Shown: piece after piece, positions 9,885 to 18,548 of the stretch
Position numbering within the stretch: position 1 is the stretch's first letter
Layout of the letters: each line of letters starts with the position of its first letter
Assembly (NCBI GenBank): GCA_900638155.1
Contig: LR134495.1
Span: forward strand, 2,046,001-2,110,000
Source: Mannheimia haemolytica
GTDB taxonomy: Bacteria > Pseudomonadota > Gammaproteobacteria > Enterobacterales > Pasteurellaceae
Length of the DNA stretch: 64,000 nucleotides
Reading direction: 5' to 3'
Made by a program: the position numbers and the translations under genes
Notes under the pieces: generated by a model
Seen by the model: only the letters and a program-made list of their open reading frames with translations
Told to the model about the DNA's origin: nothing
Databases searched by the model: none

Positions 9885-10680
9885 TAAATAGCTCCTCCGT
9901 ATAATCTTTTGCCGGATAATGGAAACGCACAGGCCCGTCTGCTTTACCGGCTAAGAATTGCACTACTTGTGGATCTTCACTAGCTTGTAAGATTTCCGGC
10001 GTTCCTTCTGCAATCACTCGTTTATCTGCCACAATATAAGCATAATCGGCAATACTTAATACCTCTTTCACATCGTGAGACACCACAATGGAGGTCAAAT
10101 TCAATGCCTGATTTAACTCTTTAATCAGCTCGACAATCACCCCCATACTAATCGGATCTTGCCCGGTAAACGGCTCATCATACATAATCAGATCCGGATC
10201 TAACGCAATCGCTCGAGCAAGAGCGGCACGTCTTGCCATACCGCCGGAAAGTTCGGACGGCATTAAATTTGCCGCACCTCGCAACCCAACCGCCTCGAGC
10301 TTCAATAATACCAATTTGCGAATCAGCTCTTCGGGTAAACGGGTATGCTCCCGAATCGGGAAAGCCACATTATCGAAGGTAGAAATATCGGTAAATAACG
10401 CCCCCGATTGAAACAACATCCCCATTCGTTGGCGAATTTCATACAACTCTTTGTTATTGGCTTTGCAAATATCTCTGCCATCAAATAAAATTTCGCCCGA
10501 TTCAGGTAAAATCTGCCCACCGATTAGCCTCAACAGGGTGGTTTTACCAATCCCAGAAGGCCCCATAATGGCAGTCACTTTACCTTTCTGCACTTGCAGA
10601 TTCAGGTTATCGTAAATCACTCGCTCCCCTCGCTTGAAGGTCAAGTTTTTTACTTCAACCAAATTTTCCGTTTTTGTCAT
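9877..10680 (-). CDS. mlaF: Lipid asymmetry ABC transporter ATPase MlaF
   Basis: 267 residues. Walker [11 protein letters not shown]-loop, signature [14 protein letters not shown] and Walker [14 protein letters not shown] are intact. It powers MlaFEDB. A TTG directly before the ATG would add one residue; ATG 10680 is used. It is the first gene of mlaFEDCB-ibaG-murA, divergent from the Deg protease with a ~220-bp shared upstream region that contains an uptake signal at 10777-10786. Confidence 0.95.
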   Translation of the reverse strand: MTKTENLVEVKNLTFKRGERVIYDNLNLQVQKGKVTAIMGPSGIGKTTLLRLIGGQILPESGEILFDGRDICKANNKELYEIRQRMGMLFQSGALFTDISTFDNVAFPIREHTRLPEELIRKLVLLKLEAVGLRGAANLMPSELSGGMARRAALARAIALDPDLIMYDEPFTGQDPISMGVIVELIKELNQALNLTSIVVSHDVKEVLSIADYAYIVADKRVIAEGTPEILQASEDPQVVQFLAGKADGPVRFHYPAKDYTEELFNG

Positions 10681-10815
10681 CAAATAGGACTCAAATTAAT
10701 AAAAGTGATATTTATGGTCTATCAAATTTGCCAGAATGTCAAAAAACTTTTAATAATCTGACAAAAATCTGCCTTTACAAGCGGTCAGATTTGCTAAATT
10801 TTTTGCAAATCGGCT

Positions 10816-10842
10816 GAACTGAAAAAGAAAGGTTTTGTCTTA
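10816..10842 (+). promoter_or_regulatory. Candidate sigma-E promoter for the Deg protease
   Basis: GAACTg, 16 bases, TCTTA resembles the sigma-E pattern (GGAACTT, about 16, TCNNA). The known control of degP by sigma-E makes it plausible, but one -35 base differs and the match is short. Confidence 0.3.
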
Positions 10843-10904
10843 GCCAATACGAGCGTTTTCACTCGTAGATTATAAAAACATAGGATATGAGGAACATTCA
10901 CAAT

Positions 10905-12299
10905 ATGAACAAAACAATGAAAAAATCATTTTTAACTGCATTCATTTTAGGCTCAACCATTGCCGCAATGCCGGCGTATGCAGAAGCAACATTACCCACA
11001 GCCGTAAACGGACAAGCGGTGCCAAGCCTTGCACCAATGCTGGAAAAAGTTCGCCCGGCGGTGGTGAGTATTGCAGTAGAAGGTAAAACCAAAGACGATA
11101 GCCGCCGCAGTCGTGAAATTCCGGAAGAATTTGAATTTTTCTTCGGTCCTCACGCCGATTTATTCGGCAACCGCTCATCAGCTCCACGCAATTTCCGTGG
11201 CGTTGGATCAGGTGCAGTCATCAATGCCGAAAAAGGTTATGTGATTACCAATAACCACGTGATCGCCAATGCCGATAAAATTACCGTAAAACTTGAAGAC
11301 GGACGTGAATTTAAAGCCAAATTAGTCGGTGCCGATCCCCTTTCAGATGTGGCGTTAATTCAAGTTGAAGATCCAAAAAACTTAACTGAAATTAAATTCG
11401 CCGATTCCGATAAATTACAAGTGGGCGATTTTACAGTTGCAATCGGTAACCCGTTTGGCTTAGGACAAACTGTTACTTCAGGCATCATCTCGGCACTTGG
11501 TCGTTCAACAGGTCAATCCGATGAAGGCTATGAAAACTATATTCAAACCGATGCAGCAGTAAACCAAGGTAACTCTGGCGGTCCGTTAATTAACTTAAAC
11601 GGCGAATTAATCGGGATCAATACCGCTATTATTTCCCCAAGCGGTGGCAATGCCGGCATTGCCTTTGCAATTCCAAGCAATATGGCAAACAGCCTCGTGA
11701 CGCAAATTATCGAATTTGGCGAAGTAAAACGCGGAATGTTAGGCATTAAAGGCGGAGAGTTAAATGCTGACCTTGCCAAAGAATTCAATATTTCCACCCA
11801 ACAAGGGGCATTTGTAAGCGAAGTCTTACCGGATTCTGCCGCAGCCAAAGCCGGCTTTAAAGCAGGTGATGTGATTACTGAAATCAACGGGCAAAAAATC
11901 CGCAGTTTCAGCGAATTACGAGCAAAAGTGGCGACTTCCGGTGTAGGTAAAGAGATTGAACTTACTTACCTGCGTGACGGCAAAGAAGCCAAAGCAAAAG
12001 TGACCTTACAATCGGATTCTGAAGCCAAAGTTACTGCTTCAAACCTCATTCCGGCATTAAAAGGGGCAGATTTTAACAACTATAGTGCCAAAGGCATTAA
12101 AGGGGTTGAAATTTCTAACGTAGAAAAAGGCTCGATTGCTGAAATGCGAAGTCTCAAAAAAGGCGATATTATCATCGGCGTGAACCGCCACTCGGTAGAA
12201 AACATTGCTGATTTACGCAAGATCTTAGATACCAAACCTTCCGTTGTAGCACTTAACATTGTGCGTGACGGGGCGAATTTCTATGTAATTTTGCAATAA
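10905..12299 (+). CDS. htrA: Periplasmic Do-type serine protease/chaperone (DegP/DegQ, HtrA)
   Basis: 464 residues from ATG 10905, which follows GAGGAA; ATGs at 10887 and 10917 are alternatives. Signal peptide ends near MPAYA. Catalytic triad: His118 (TNNHV), Asp148 (SDVAL) and Ser224 (GNSGGP). Two PDZ domains follow, roughly residues 255-345 and 365-460, with FKAGDVITEINGQKI and LKKGDIIIGVNRHSV as carboxylate-binding-groove regions. The protease degrades or refolds misfolded envelope proteins. The LA-loop region before the catalytic domain is short, closer to DegQ than to E. coli DegP. The gene is single, with a terminator after it. Confidence 0.93.
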   Translation: MNKTMKKSFLTAFILGSTIAAMPAYAEATLPTAVNGQAVPSLAPMLEKVRPAVVSIAVEGKTKDDSRRSREIPEEFEFFFGPHADLFGNRSSAPRNFRGVGSGAVINAEKGYVITNNHVIANADKITVKLEDGREFKAKLVGADPLSDVALIQVEDPKNLTEIKFADSDKLQVGDFTVAIGNPFGLGQTVTSGIISALGRSTGQSDEGYENYIQTDAAVNQGNSGGPLINLNGELIGINTAIISPSGGNAGIAFAIPSNMANSLVTQIIEFGEVKRGMLGIKGGELNADLAKEFNISTQQGAFVSEVLPDSAAAKAGFKAGDVITEINGQKIRSFSELRAKVATSGVGKEIELTYLRDGKEAKAKVTLQSDSEAKVTASNLIPALKGADFNNYSAKGIKGVEISNVEKGSIAEMRSLKKGDIIIGVNRHSVENIADLRKILDTKPSVVALNIVRDGANFYVILQ

Positions 12300-12318
12300 A
12301 CCTTTTGATCCACTCAAA

Positions 12319-12353
12319 CAAAAGCCGATGACAAAAATCATCGGCTTTTGTTA
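12319..12353. terminator. Bidirectional terminator, htrA / nrfG
   Basis: Perfect 13-bp stem CAAAAGCCGATGA with TCATCGGCTTTTG, loop CAAAAA, between convergent genes. It overlaps the last bases of nrfG. Confidence 0.85.
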
Positions 12354-13112
12354 TTGCTGGGAATTTAACATCTGTCGTGCCATTTCCATACTTTGGATAA
12401 TCGCTCTGCGGTTGATAGAATCATTATTGCTATCTAACACTTTACGCCAATTATCGAGAGCTTGTTGGTAGTTGTTATTTAAAAAGCTGTCAGAGGCTAA
12501 CAGCAGCAAGCTGGCATTTTCATTTTTATCCAACTGTAGGGCTTGTTCGATAATGGCTTGAATTTCATCGGTCATTTTCTGCCCGTTATCGTAATAACGG
12601 GCCGTGGCAATCGCCCCTAAAATAGCCGCTCGTTTTCCGAGTAGCTTCTCGGCATTATCGTAGCAAACCAGTGCCGAATCAAAATCATTGCTTAACGCAT
12701 AAGCCTGCCCGAGTTCGTACCATAAATCACCGTTATTCGGGTTTTCTCGAAGCTGATTTTGCAGACTCAATACATAGCGTTCGTTTTTCGATGTGCCGTG
12801 CGGATCACTCACCTGTTGTTGGAAATTTTGATGCTGTTGCAAGCCAGCTTGCACCACTTGATAGCGTCCGGAAAGCCCATAGTAAGCCATTCCTAACAAC
12901 AAAATTGCCACGCAACTCAGGATTGCTATTTTAGCAAGCGGTCGATTTTGAGCGTTATTTTGCAAAGTAGTCTGTTCAAATTGCGTTCGCTCAAATTGGT
13001 AACGTTGCTCTGCCTCACGCTCAAACTCTTGTCTAACGTCATCTGCAAAATGTTGGGCAAATTTGACCACTTGTTGGTAGTTTTCTTGGCTTAATTGCTC
13101 ACGAGTTTTCAT
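12351..13112 (-). CDS. nrfG: Heme lyase subunit NrfG (CcmI-type TPR protein)
   Basis: 253 residues. One membrane helix (IAILSCVAILLLGMAYYGL, about 64-82) separates an N-terminal charged coil from a periplasmic TPR region (LWYELGQAYALSNDFDSALVCYD). NrfG with NrfE and NrfF attaches heme to the unusual CxxCK site of NrfA; the TPR domain binds the apocytochrome C-terminus. It is the last gene of the nrf cluster and overlaps nrfF by 14 bp. Confidence 0.88.
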   Translation of the reverse strand: MKTREQLSQENYQQVVKFAQHFADDVRQEFEREAEQRYQFERTQFEQTTLQNNAQNRPLAKIAILSCVAILLLGMAYYGLSGRYQVVQAGLQQHQNFQQQVSDPHGTSKNERYVLSLQNQLRENPNNGDLWYELGQAYALSNDFDSALVCYDNAEKLLGKRAAILGAIATARYYDNGQKMTDEIQAIIEQALQLDKNENASLLLLASDSFLNNNYQQALDNWRKVLDSNNDSINRRAIIQSMEMARQMLNSQQ

Positions 13113-13551
13113 TTTTGTTGCCTTTACTTTTGCGAGTTCGCCACAAAATGGCTAAAAATAACAAGCTAAACAGACCAACCGGCAAGCCCCATAATACCCA
13201 TGTTTGTGGCGTGAACGGTGGATCGTAATTCACAAAACTGCCAAAACGTTCGGTCATAATGCGGATAATCTCCTCATTACTTTTCCCTTGATTCACCATT
13301 TCATACACTTCAATTCGCATATTGTAAGCCGCCGTAGCATTGGATTCGACCAAGTTTTGGTTTTGGCATTGCAAACAGCGTAGCGAACGAGCCAGTGAAA
13401 TCGCCCGTACTCGATCCGCCTCATTTTGAAATTGTAAAGTGTCCACCATTTCAGCTTGAGCCGTGCCGACAAATAGCCACAAACCTAATACAAGCGGTAA
13501 TATTTTGCGGATTTTTTGCAAAAAGCCGGTGGAAATGGTGCTATTTCTCAT
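13099..13551 (-). CDS. nrfF: Heme lyase subunit NrfF (CcmH-like)
   Basis: 150 residues. Signal peptide, then the CcmH thiol-reductase motif LRCLQCQNQN, then a C-terminal membrane helix (TWVLWGLPVGLFSLLFLAIL). It reduces the heme-binding cysteines of apocytochrome c in the periplasm. It overlaps both nrfG and the upstream thioredoxin gene, so translation is coupled. Confidence 0.93.
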   Translation of the reverse strand: MRNSTISTGFLQKIRKILPLVLGLWLFVGTAQAEMVDTLQFQNEADRVRAISLARSLRCLQCQNQNLVESNATAAYNMRIEVYEMVNQGKSNEEIIRIMTERFGSFVNYDPPFTPQTWVLWGLPVGLFSLLFLAILWRTRKSKGNKNENS

Positions 13552-14074
13552 TCCTGAGAGCCTCTAATTTAGGGAGAAAATCCTGTGCAAAATCAGGGTT
13601 GTAGCCTTTTTGCTGGTAGCGCACCACACCGTGTTTATCAATCAAATAACTGGACGGTGCAGAAGATACTTTAAGGGTTTGAATCAAAAAGCCTTTCTCA
13701 TAATCATCGATGATTAAGCTAAACGGATTTCCCCAGTTTTTTAATGCGTTAAGTGCATCATTTGGGCGATCGCTATAGGTTAAGCCAACAATCGGCACGC
13801 CTTTTTGTTTTAATTCCAACAAAATCGGGAACTCTTTAATGCACCAAGTACACCAACTTGCCCACACATTGAGAATATAGGGTTCTTTCGGCAAGCTGTT
13901 GTTGTTTAAATGCGCGTTACTATCAAGTAAGTTCTTGCTTACAAACTCAGGAAACGGCTTGCCCTGCCAATCTTCGGTAGGGACTAGGGCATCTTTGTTC
14001 ATTAACGGCACAGTTAAAAAGCCAACAATCACTACTAGCAATAGTAGTGGAATAAGCAACAAGATTTTTTTCAT
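13541..14074 (-). CDS. nrfX: DsbE/CcmG-type thioredoxin (NrfX)
   Basis: 177 residues. N-terminal membrane anchor followed by a thioredoxin fold with active site WASWCTWCIKEFP and the cis-Pro region SSAPSSYLID. It supplies reducing power for cytochrome c maturation. Lying between nrfE and nrfF, it is the dedicated nrf redoxin seen in Pasteurellaceae and absent from the E. coli nrf operon. It overlaps nrfE by four bases (ATGA). Confidence 0.88.
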   Translation of the reverse strand: MKKILLLIPLLLLVVIVGFLTVPLMNKDALVPTEDWQGKPFPEFVSKNLLDSNAHLNNNSLPKEPYILNVWASWCTWCIKEFPILLELKQKGVPIVGLTYSDRPNDALNALKNWGNPFSLIIDDYEKGFLIQTLKVSSAPSSYLIDKHGVVRYQQKGYNPDFAQDFLPKLEALRNEK

Positions 14075-15975
14075 TTTTTATGTTCTCTACGATAACCGAA
14101 TAACACTAACAGCGCAGCAAGCATCATTATCATACCACCTAACCACAAGGCTTGCACATAAGGCTTGTAGTGCAAACGGAAGGCATATTCCAGATTGCCG
14201 AACTTATCCCCCATCACAATGTAAATATCGTCTAAATTGTGGTGGAAAAGCCCCACTTCCGCCATTGTCATCGTTCTTACATCATAATAGCGTCTTTCCG
14301 GTGTGACGGTTGCCAACAATTTGGCATCTTGGCTGATAGAAAAAATGGCTTGCTCGGCGGTGTAGTTCGGGCCAATGAGATCATTATAATTTTCATATTT
14401 GAAGGTATAACCGGCAAGTTCCGCCTCTTGATTCGGCTTTAACCGCACGCCGATTTCATCGCCGTAATAACTGTTCATCATTGCCCCAATCACGCAAACC
14501 GCAAAGCCGATATGGGCTAACCGCATCGCAAGCGGTCGAATTTGCCACATTTTTTGCGAATAGGGCAAATGGGTGAGAATAATCCAGATCGCAAGGCTGA
14601 TAAATATGGTGGGTAACGGCTGCAAAGCAAAATGCTCTCTTTGCGAGATGGAGGCATAAATCAACCCTAACGCTAAACCGACTGCAATCGGCAGTAACCA
14701 AAGTTTTACCAATATCTGCTTATTTGAAATCTGTTTCCAGCCCAGCACCACCGCAAATCCCATTACAATCATTAGCGGCAACGCTAATGGCGTGAATACG
14801 CTTTTGAAATAAGGTGCACCCACTGAAATCGATCCCCAGTTCATTACCGTGAAGATCATTGGGTAGAAAGTCCCCAGCAACACCACAGAGGCTGCCACAC
14901 TAAATAAGCCATTAATCAATAAAAATGCCGTTTCTTTAGAAAGCAAATTGAAACGCACTTTGCCTTGCCAGAGATTCGCTCGAAATGCAAACAAGGAAAG
15001 GGCAATGAAACTTAAGCCGAAGAATAAGATCAGCAGTGCCATTCCTCTGTCCGGATCGACCGCAAAGGCGTGAACCGAGGTCAGTACGCCCGAACGAACA
15101 ATAAAAGTGCCTAATAGGCTTAAAGCAAAGGCGAAAATGGCAAGTAAAATCGTCCAATAATAGAAAATGCCCCGCTGTTGGCTCACAATTAAACTATGCA
15201 CCAATGCCGTACCGAGTAACCAAGGCATTAGGGAGGCGTTTTCCACCGGATCCCAGAACCACCAGCCACCCCAGCCGAGTTCGTAGTACGCCCACCACGC
15301 CCCTAAAATAATGCCGGCGGTGAGAAATCCCCACGAAATCATCGTCCAAGGGCGAATCCAACGCATAATGGCTGCGTCCATTCCGCCTGAAACGAGGGCG
15401 GCGACAATCATTGCAAAACTTACCGCAAAGCCGACATATCCTAAATAGAGCAAAGGCGGGTGAAAGATGAGCCCAATATCTTGCAACATTGGGTTGAGAT
15501 CTCGCCCTTCAGGTGGTGGTGGAAAGCCACGTTCAAATGGGCTGGAAACCAATAGAATGAAAAGTAGAAAACCTAGTGCAATTAGCCCTAACATCGCTAA
15601 GGTTCGGTTGGCAAACAAGCGGTCAATTTTTTGCGAAAATTTGCAAAATACCGCAGACCAAATCACAAGAGCGGTGAGCCAAAACAGCATTGAGCCTTCG
15701 TGTCCGCCCCAAGTGGCGGCAAATTTAAAGAAATCGGGAAGTTGGCTGTTGGAATGAGCGGCAACATAGATAACCGAAAAATCATCGGTTAGAAAAGCAT
15801 AAGCTAAGGCAGAAAAGGAAAATGTGGTAAAAGCAGCTTGCAAATAAGTGAAAAGCGGAGCCAATGCCAGCCAATGATATTGCTTGCGAACTTCGCCTAG
15901 CAGTGCAAAACCAACTTGAAAAATGGCGGTAATTGCAGCCAATAAAAGTGAAAAATAGCCGAGTTCCGGTAGCAT
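14071..15975 (-). CDS. nrfE: Heme lyase membrane subunit NrfE (CcmF-like)
   Basis: 634 residues with about 14-15 hydrophobic helices. The WWD heme-handling motif (WGGWWFWDPVENASLMPWL) and GGHEGSMLFWL are intact. NrfE presents heme to apo-NrfA together with NrfF and NrfG. It begins the nrfE-X-F-G block, separated from nrfD by 274 bp that hold a repeat element, so it may need read-through or its own promoter. Confidence 0.93.
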   Translation of the reverse strand: MLPELGYFSLLLAAITAIFQVGFALLGEVRKQYHWLALAPLFTYLQAAFTTFSFSALAYAFLTDDFSVIYVAAHSNSQLPDFFKFAATWGGHEGSMLFWLTALVIWSAVFCKFSQKIDRLFANRTLAMLGLIALGFLLFILLVSSPFERGFPPPPEGRDLNPMLQDIGLIFHPPLLYLGYVGFAVSFAMIVAALVSGGMDAAIMRWIRPWTMISWGFLTAGIILGAWWAYYELGWGGWWFWDPVENASLMPWLLGTALVHSLIVSQQRGIFYYWTILLAIFAFALSLLGTFIVRSGVLTSVHAFAVDPDRGMALLILFFGLSFIALSLFAFRANLWQGKVRFNLLSKETAFLLINGLFSVAASVVLLGTFYPMIFTVMNWGSISVGAPYFKSVFTPLALPLMIVMGFAVVLGWKQISNKQILVKLWLLPIAVGLALGLIYASISQREHFALQPLPTIFISLAIWIILTHLPYSQKMWQIRPLAMRLAHIGFAVCVIGAMMNSYYGDEIGVRLKPNQEAELAGYTFKYENYNDLIGPNYTAEQAIFSISQDAKLLATVTPERRYYDVRTMTMAEVGLFHHNLDDIYIVMGDKFGNLEYAFRLHYKPYVQALWLGGMIMMLAALLVLFGYRREHKK

Positions 15976-16040
15976 AAAAAATCCAAAAAATGACCGCTTG
16001 TAAAGGCAAAATAGGACGAAAATATACAGTCGATTAAATT

Positions 16041-16194
16041 CCCCTCTTTAGCAAAGAGGGGATAGGGGAGATTTGGCAGAAGTCATTAACGAAGAAAATA
16101 AATAAAACTGACTTTAAAAATAAGCCTATTCATTCTCTCACTTCGCCAATTGCGACTGCCAAATCTCCCCCTGCCCCTCTTTGCTAAAGAGGGG
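16041..16194. repeat. MITE/REP-like element with 39-bp terminal inverted repeats
   Basis: Left arm 16041-16079 and right arm 16156-16194 are inverted repeats matching at 36 of 39 positions. Each arm contains the palindrome CCCCTCTTTGCTAAAGAGGGG in one or other orientation (first 20 bases CCCCTCTTTGCTAAAGAGGG). The middle 76 bp has no ORF. It sits inside the nrf gene cluster between nrfD and nrfE. Confidence 0.85.
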
Positions 16195-16209
16195 GGCTAT
16201 ATAGCCCCC
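16192..16209. repeat. 18-bp perfect palindrome at the edge of the repeat element
   Basis: GGGGGCTATATAGCCCCC, overlapping the end of the right arm of the repeat. It could act as a terminator-like hairpin for the upstream nrfABCD transcript, but no T-run follows on the minus strand. Confidence 0.6.
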
Positions 16210-16249
16210 ACCCTATTACTTAAATAAAATTACTCAAACTTACTTCTTT

Positions 16250-17197
16250 TTAGCTTGCAACCGTTAGTTGCCCTGCATAAAGGATAAAGTAACGTAAGCA
16301 GAGTACACCGATTAAGTCGAAAATGGAAATTAAGATAATAAATTTCGCATTGTGTTTCAAGCGGTGGCTACCAAAAATATTGGCAACAAGCGGAATCGCA
16401 ATACCGATTAACATTACGCCTATCCAGAACACATTCCCCCAGAAGCCGTTAAGTGCATTGGTTAAAGCGAGCGATTTATCTGCTCCACCGAAGTGTAAGC
16501 CCACAAAGAACGCTACAATTAACCCCAATTCGGTTACCATAATCGGCACTTCAAATTTGTGCATAAAGTGGACTTCGTGGCTTTCACCGGATAACTTGCC
16601 TGCGAGTAAAATCACTAGGAAAGTTGCTGCAATACCTGACGATGCCCCTGATGCCAAGAATAGTGCCGGTAACACAGGGTTATTCAGCATCGGGTAACTC
16701 ACTAACGCCGAGAGTAAGAAACCGGTGTAAGCACCAAGTACAGCAGCCAACACGAATAACACAAACTCGATTGGTTTTAATAATTTTGCTTCAGCAAAAT
16801 CGATCAAACCAGAGACCACAGGTAGATACCGAACAATCCAATCTTTAAACATTATGGCGATCCAAACCACCAATACTGCCATATAAAGTTGGAATAACAT
16901 TACCCCCATCGACATTACTGAGGTAAAGTTATAGTTGAACATTAATTTCCAGAATGTCCAAGGTTTGGTTAAGTGGAAAATCAGTAACAGTAAGCCAATA
17001 ATGGTTGGTAATGTGCCAAGAATAGCTGCACTACGAATAATCCAGTTTTGGCTTGGTTTTTCCATTTTGACACCGCTATTGCGGTAAGCAATCGCTAACT
17101 GAACCGCACCTGATGAAATACCAAGTAGGAACAAGTAAATGGCGATAGTGCCGTCCCAAACAAGGTTTGGGGTTTGGAAAGGTACATATTCATTCAT
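16250..17197 (-). CDS. nrfD: Nitrite reductase quinol-oxidising membrane subunit NrfD
   Basis: 315 residues with about eight hydrophobic helices, NrfD/PsrC family. NrfD with NrfC passes electrons from menaquinol to NrfB and NrfA. The N-terminus NLVWDGTIAIYLFLLGISSG and the segment LPALFLASGASSGIAATFL are typical of the family. Its start touches the stop of nrfC (shared base 17197), consistent with one operon. Confidence 0.93.
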   Translation of the reverse strand: MNEYVPFQTPNLVWDGTIAIYLFLLGISSGAVQLAIAYRNSGVKMEKPSQNWIIRSAAILGTLPTIIGLLLLIFHLTKPWTFWKLMFNYNFTSVMSMGVMLFQLYMAVLVVWIAIMFKDWIVRYLPVVSGLIDFAEAKLLKPIEFVLFVLAAVLGAYTGFLLSALVSYPMLNNPVLPALFLASGASSGIAATFLVILLAGKLSGESHEVHFMHKFEVPIMVTELGLIVAFFVGLHFGGADKSLALTNALNGFWGNVFWIGVMLIGIAIPLVANIFGSHRLKHNAKFIILISIFDLIGVLCLRYFILYAGQLTVAS

Positions 17198-17874
17198 TAT
17201 CTATGTTCTCCTTTACCAAATGGAATGTGATATAAATTCGGCTCCGTGCCTAATGCCGTTTTGGTGCGATAAACCGGATTATTTTTCACTTTATGGAAAA
17301 TATCGCTACTTGGATCATTCATATCACCAAAGGTTAGTGCTTTAGTCGGACAAGCCTCTACACAAGCAGGCTGTTTGCCTTCTGCAAGATTGGTATCTCG
17401 GCAGAAATTACATTTATCCGCCGATTTTTTCTCAGGATGAATAAAACGTACACGATACGGGCAAACCGCAATACAGTATTGGCAACCGACACACAAATCT
17501 GAGTGTACATCAACAATCCCGGTTTCAGGATCGATAAATGAAGCACCGGTCGGGCAAACACTGACACAAGGAGCATTGGTACAGTGTTGGCAAGATTGGC
17601 GGAAAAACTCATATTGTACGTTCGGAAACTCACCGAAAGGCTCACTACGGATAATTTCTAAACGAGAAACCCCTTCCGGCACTTTGTTGGTGGTGCGACA
17701 AGCGTCCATACAAGCAGTACAGCCGATACAAGCGGTTTCATCGTGAACCATCGCATAGCGGATTTTCTTTTGTTCTTTCTCAGTAGCAAGAGTTATGGAG
17801 GTGGCAAGCCCTGTACTTGCCACAACTGCGATAGCACCTGCCCCTGAGACGAAATCTCTACGGGTGCAAGTCAT
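17197..17874 (-). CDS. nrfC: Nitrite reductase iron-sulfur subunit NrfC
   Basis: 225 residues. A twin-arginine signal (TRRDFVSGAG) predicts folded export by Tat. Four cysteine clusters for [4Fe-4S] centres follow: CIGCTACMDAC, CQHCTNAPCVSVCP, CVGCQYCIAVCP and CNFCRDTN...CVEACP. It carries electrons between NrfD and the cytochromes. It overlaps nrfB and nrfD by one base each. Confidence 0.95.
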   Translation of the reverse strand: MTCTRRDFVSGAGAIAVVASTGLATSITLATEKEQKKIRYAMVHDETACIGCTACMDACRTTNKVPEGVSRLEIIRSEPFGEFPNVQYEFFRQSCQHCTNAPCVSVCPTGASFIDPETGIVDVHSDLCVGCQYCIAVCPYRVRFIHPEKKSADKCNFCRDTNLAEGKQPACVEACPTKALTFGDMNDPSSDIFHKVKNNPVYRTKTALGTEPNLYHIPFGKGEHR

Positions 17875-18530
17875 TATTTTGTTCCTTTTGCTTCTGTGGC
17901 TTTCATTTCAGGATTTTTAAATTCGCCTGAATGAATTTTGGTATGACAATCTGTACAAAGTTTAATACGTTGTTTTTCAGAAATGTCTTTCATCGGATCT
18001 TTTTCCGGGTGAATTTCATGACAGTTGGTACAAGCAATTTTAGTTGCGTGCGTGTCGTGAGCCCAGAATTTTTCACGCAATTTCTCTGCCGTATGGCAAG
18101 CAAAACAGACTTGATTTTGCTCATTTACCGAACGTTCAAGTGATGGGTTACTTGCTTTACCGTGTGGGTTAAAACGCATTACGTCTTTTGCCCCTTTGCG
18201 GTGGCTTTCAGAAATATTACCGTGGCAACTTACACAAGTGAGTGGCTCTCCATTATTCGGGCTTTTCACATCTTTTTGGAAATGTTTGCCTGCGTGATGG
18301 AAAGGCTTACCTGTTGCGTTTGCCGATTCGTGACATTGAGTACAATATTTATTTGGATCACGGCGTGCATCTTGAGCTACTTTTGCATCATCAGCCGTTT
18401 CTGATTGCCAAAGAGGTTTTGGCTGCTCAGGCATTAACGCATTCGCACTGGAAATTGCAAAAAAACCTGCAAATACGACCGCTTGTATGAGGGCGACTGC
18501 TCGCCCTGCTTTTGAGATTAATTTTTTCAT
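17874..18530 (-). CDS. nrfB: Pentaheme cytochrome c NrfB
   Basis: 218 residues with signal peptide (cleaved near SSANA). Five heme-binding CxxCH motifs are visible: CTQCH, CVSCH, CFACH, CTNCH and CTDCH. NrfB is the periplasmic electron donor to NrfA. GAGGTG precedes the ATG. It lies 18 bp after nrfA. Confidence 0.95.
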   Translation of the reverse strand: MKKLISKAGRAVALIQAVVFAGFFAISSANALMPEQPKPLWQSETADDAKVAQDARRDPNKYCTQCHESANATGKPFHHAGKHFQKDVKSPNNGEPLTCVSCHGNISESHRKGAKDVMRFNPHGKASNPSLERSVNEQNQVCFACHTAEKLREKFWAHDTHATKIACTNCHEIHPEKDPMKDISEKQRIKLCTDCHTKIHSGEFKNPEMKATEAKGTK

Positions 18531-18548
18531 AGTTCACCTCAAGCTACA

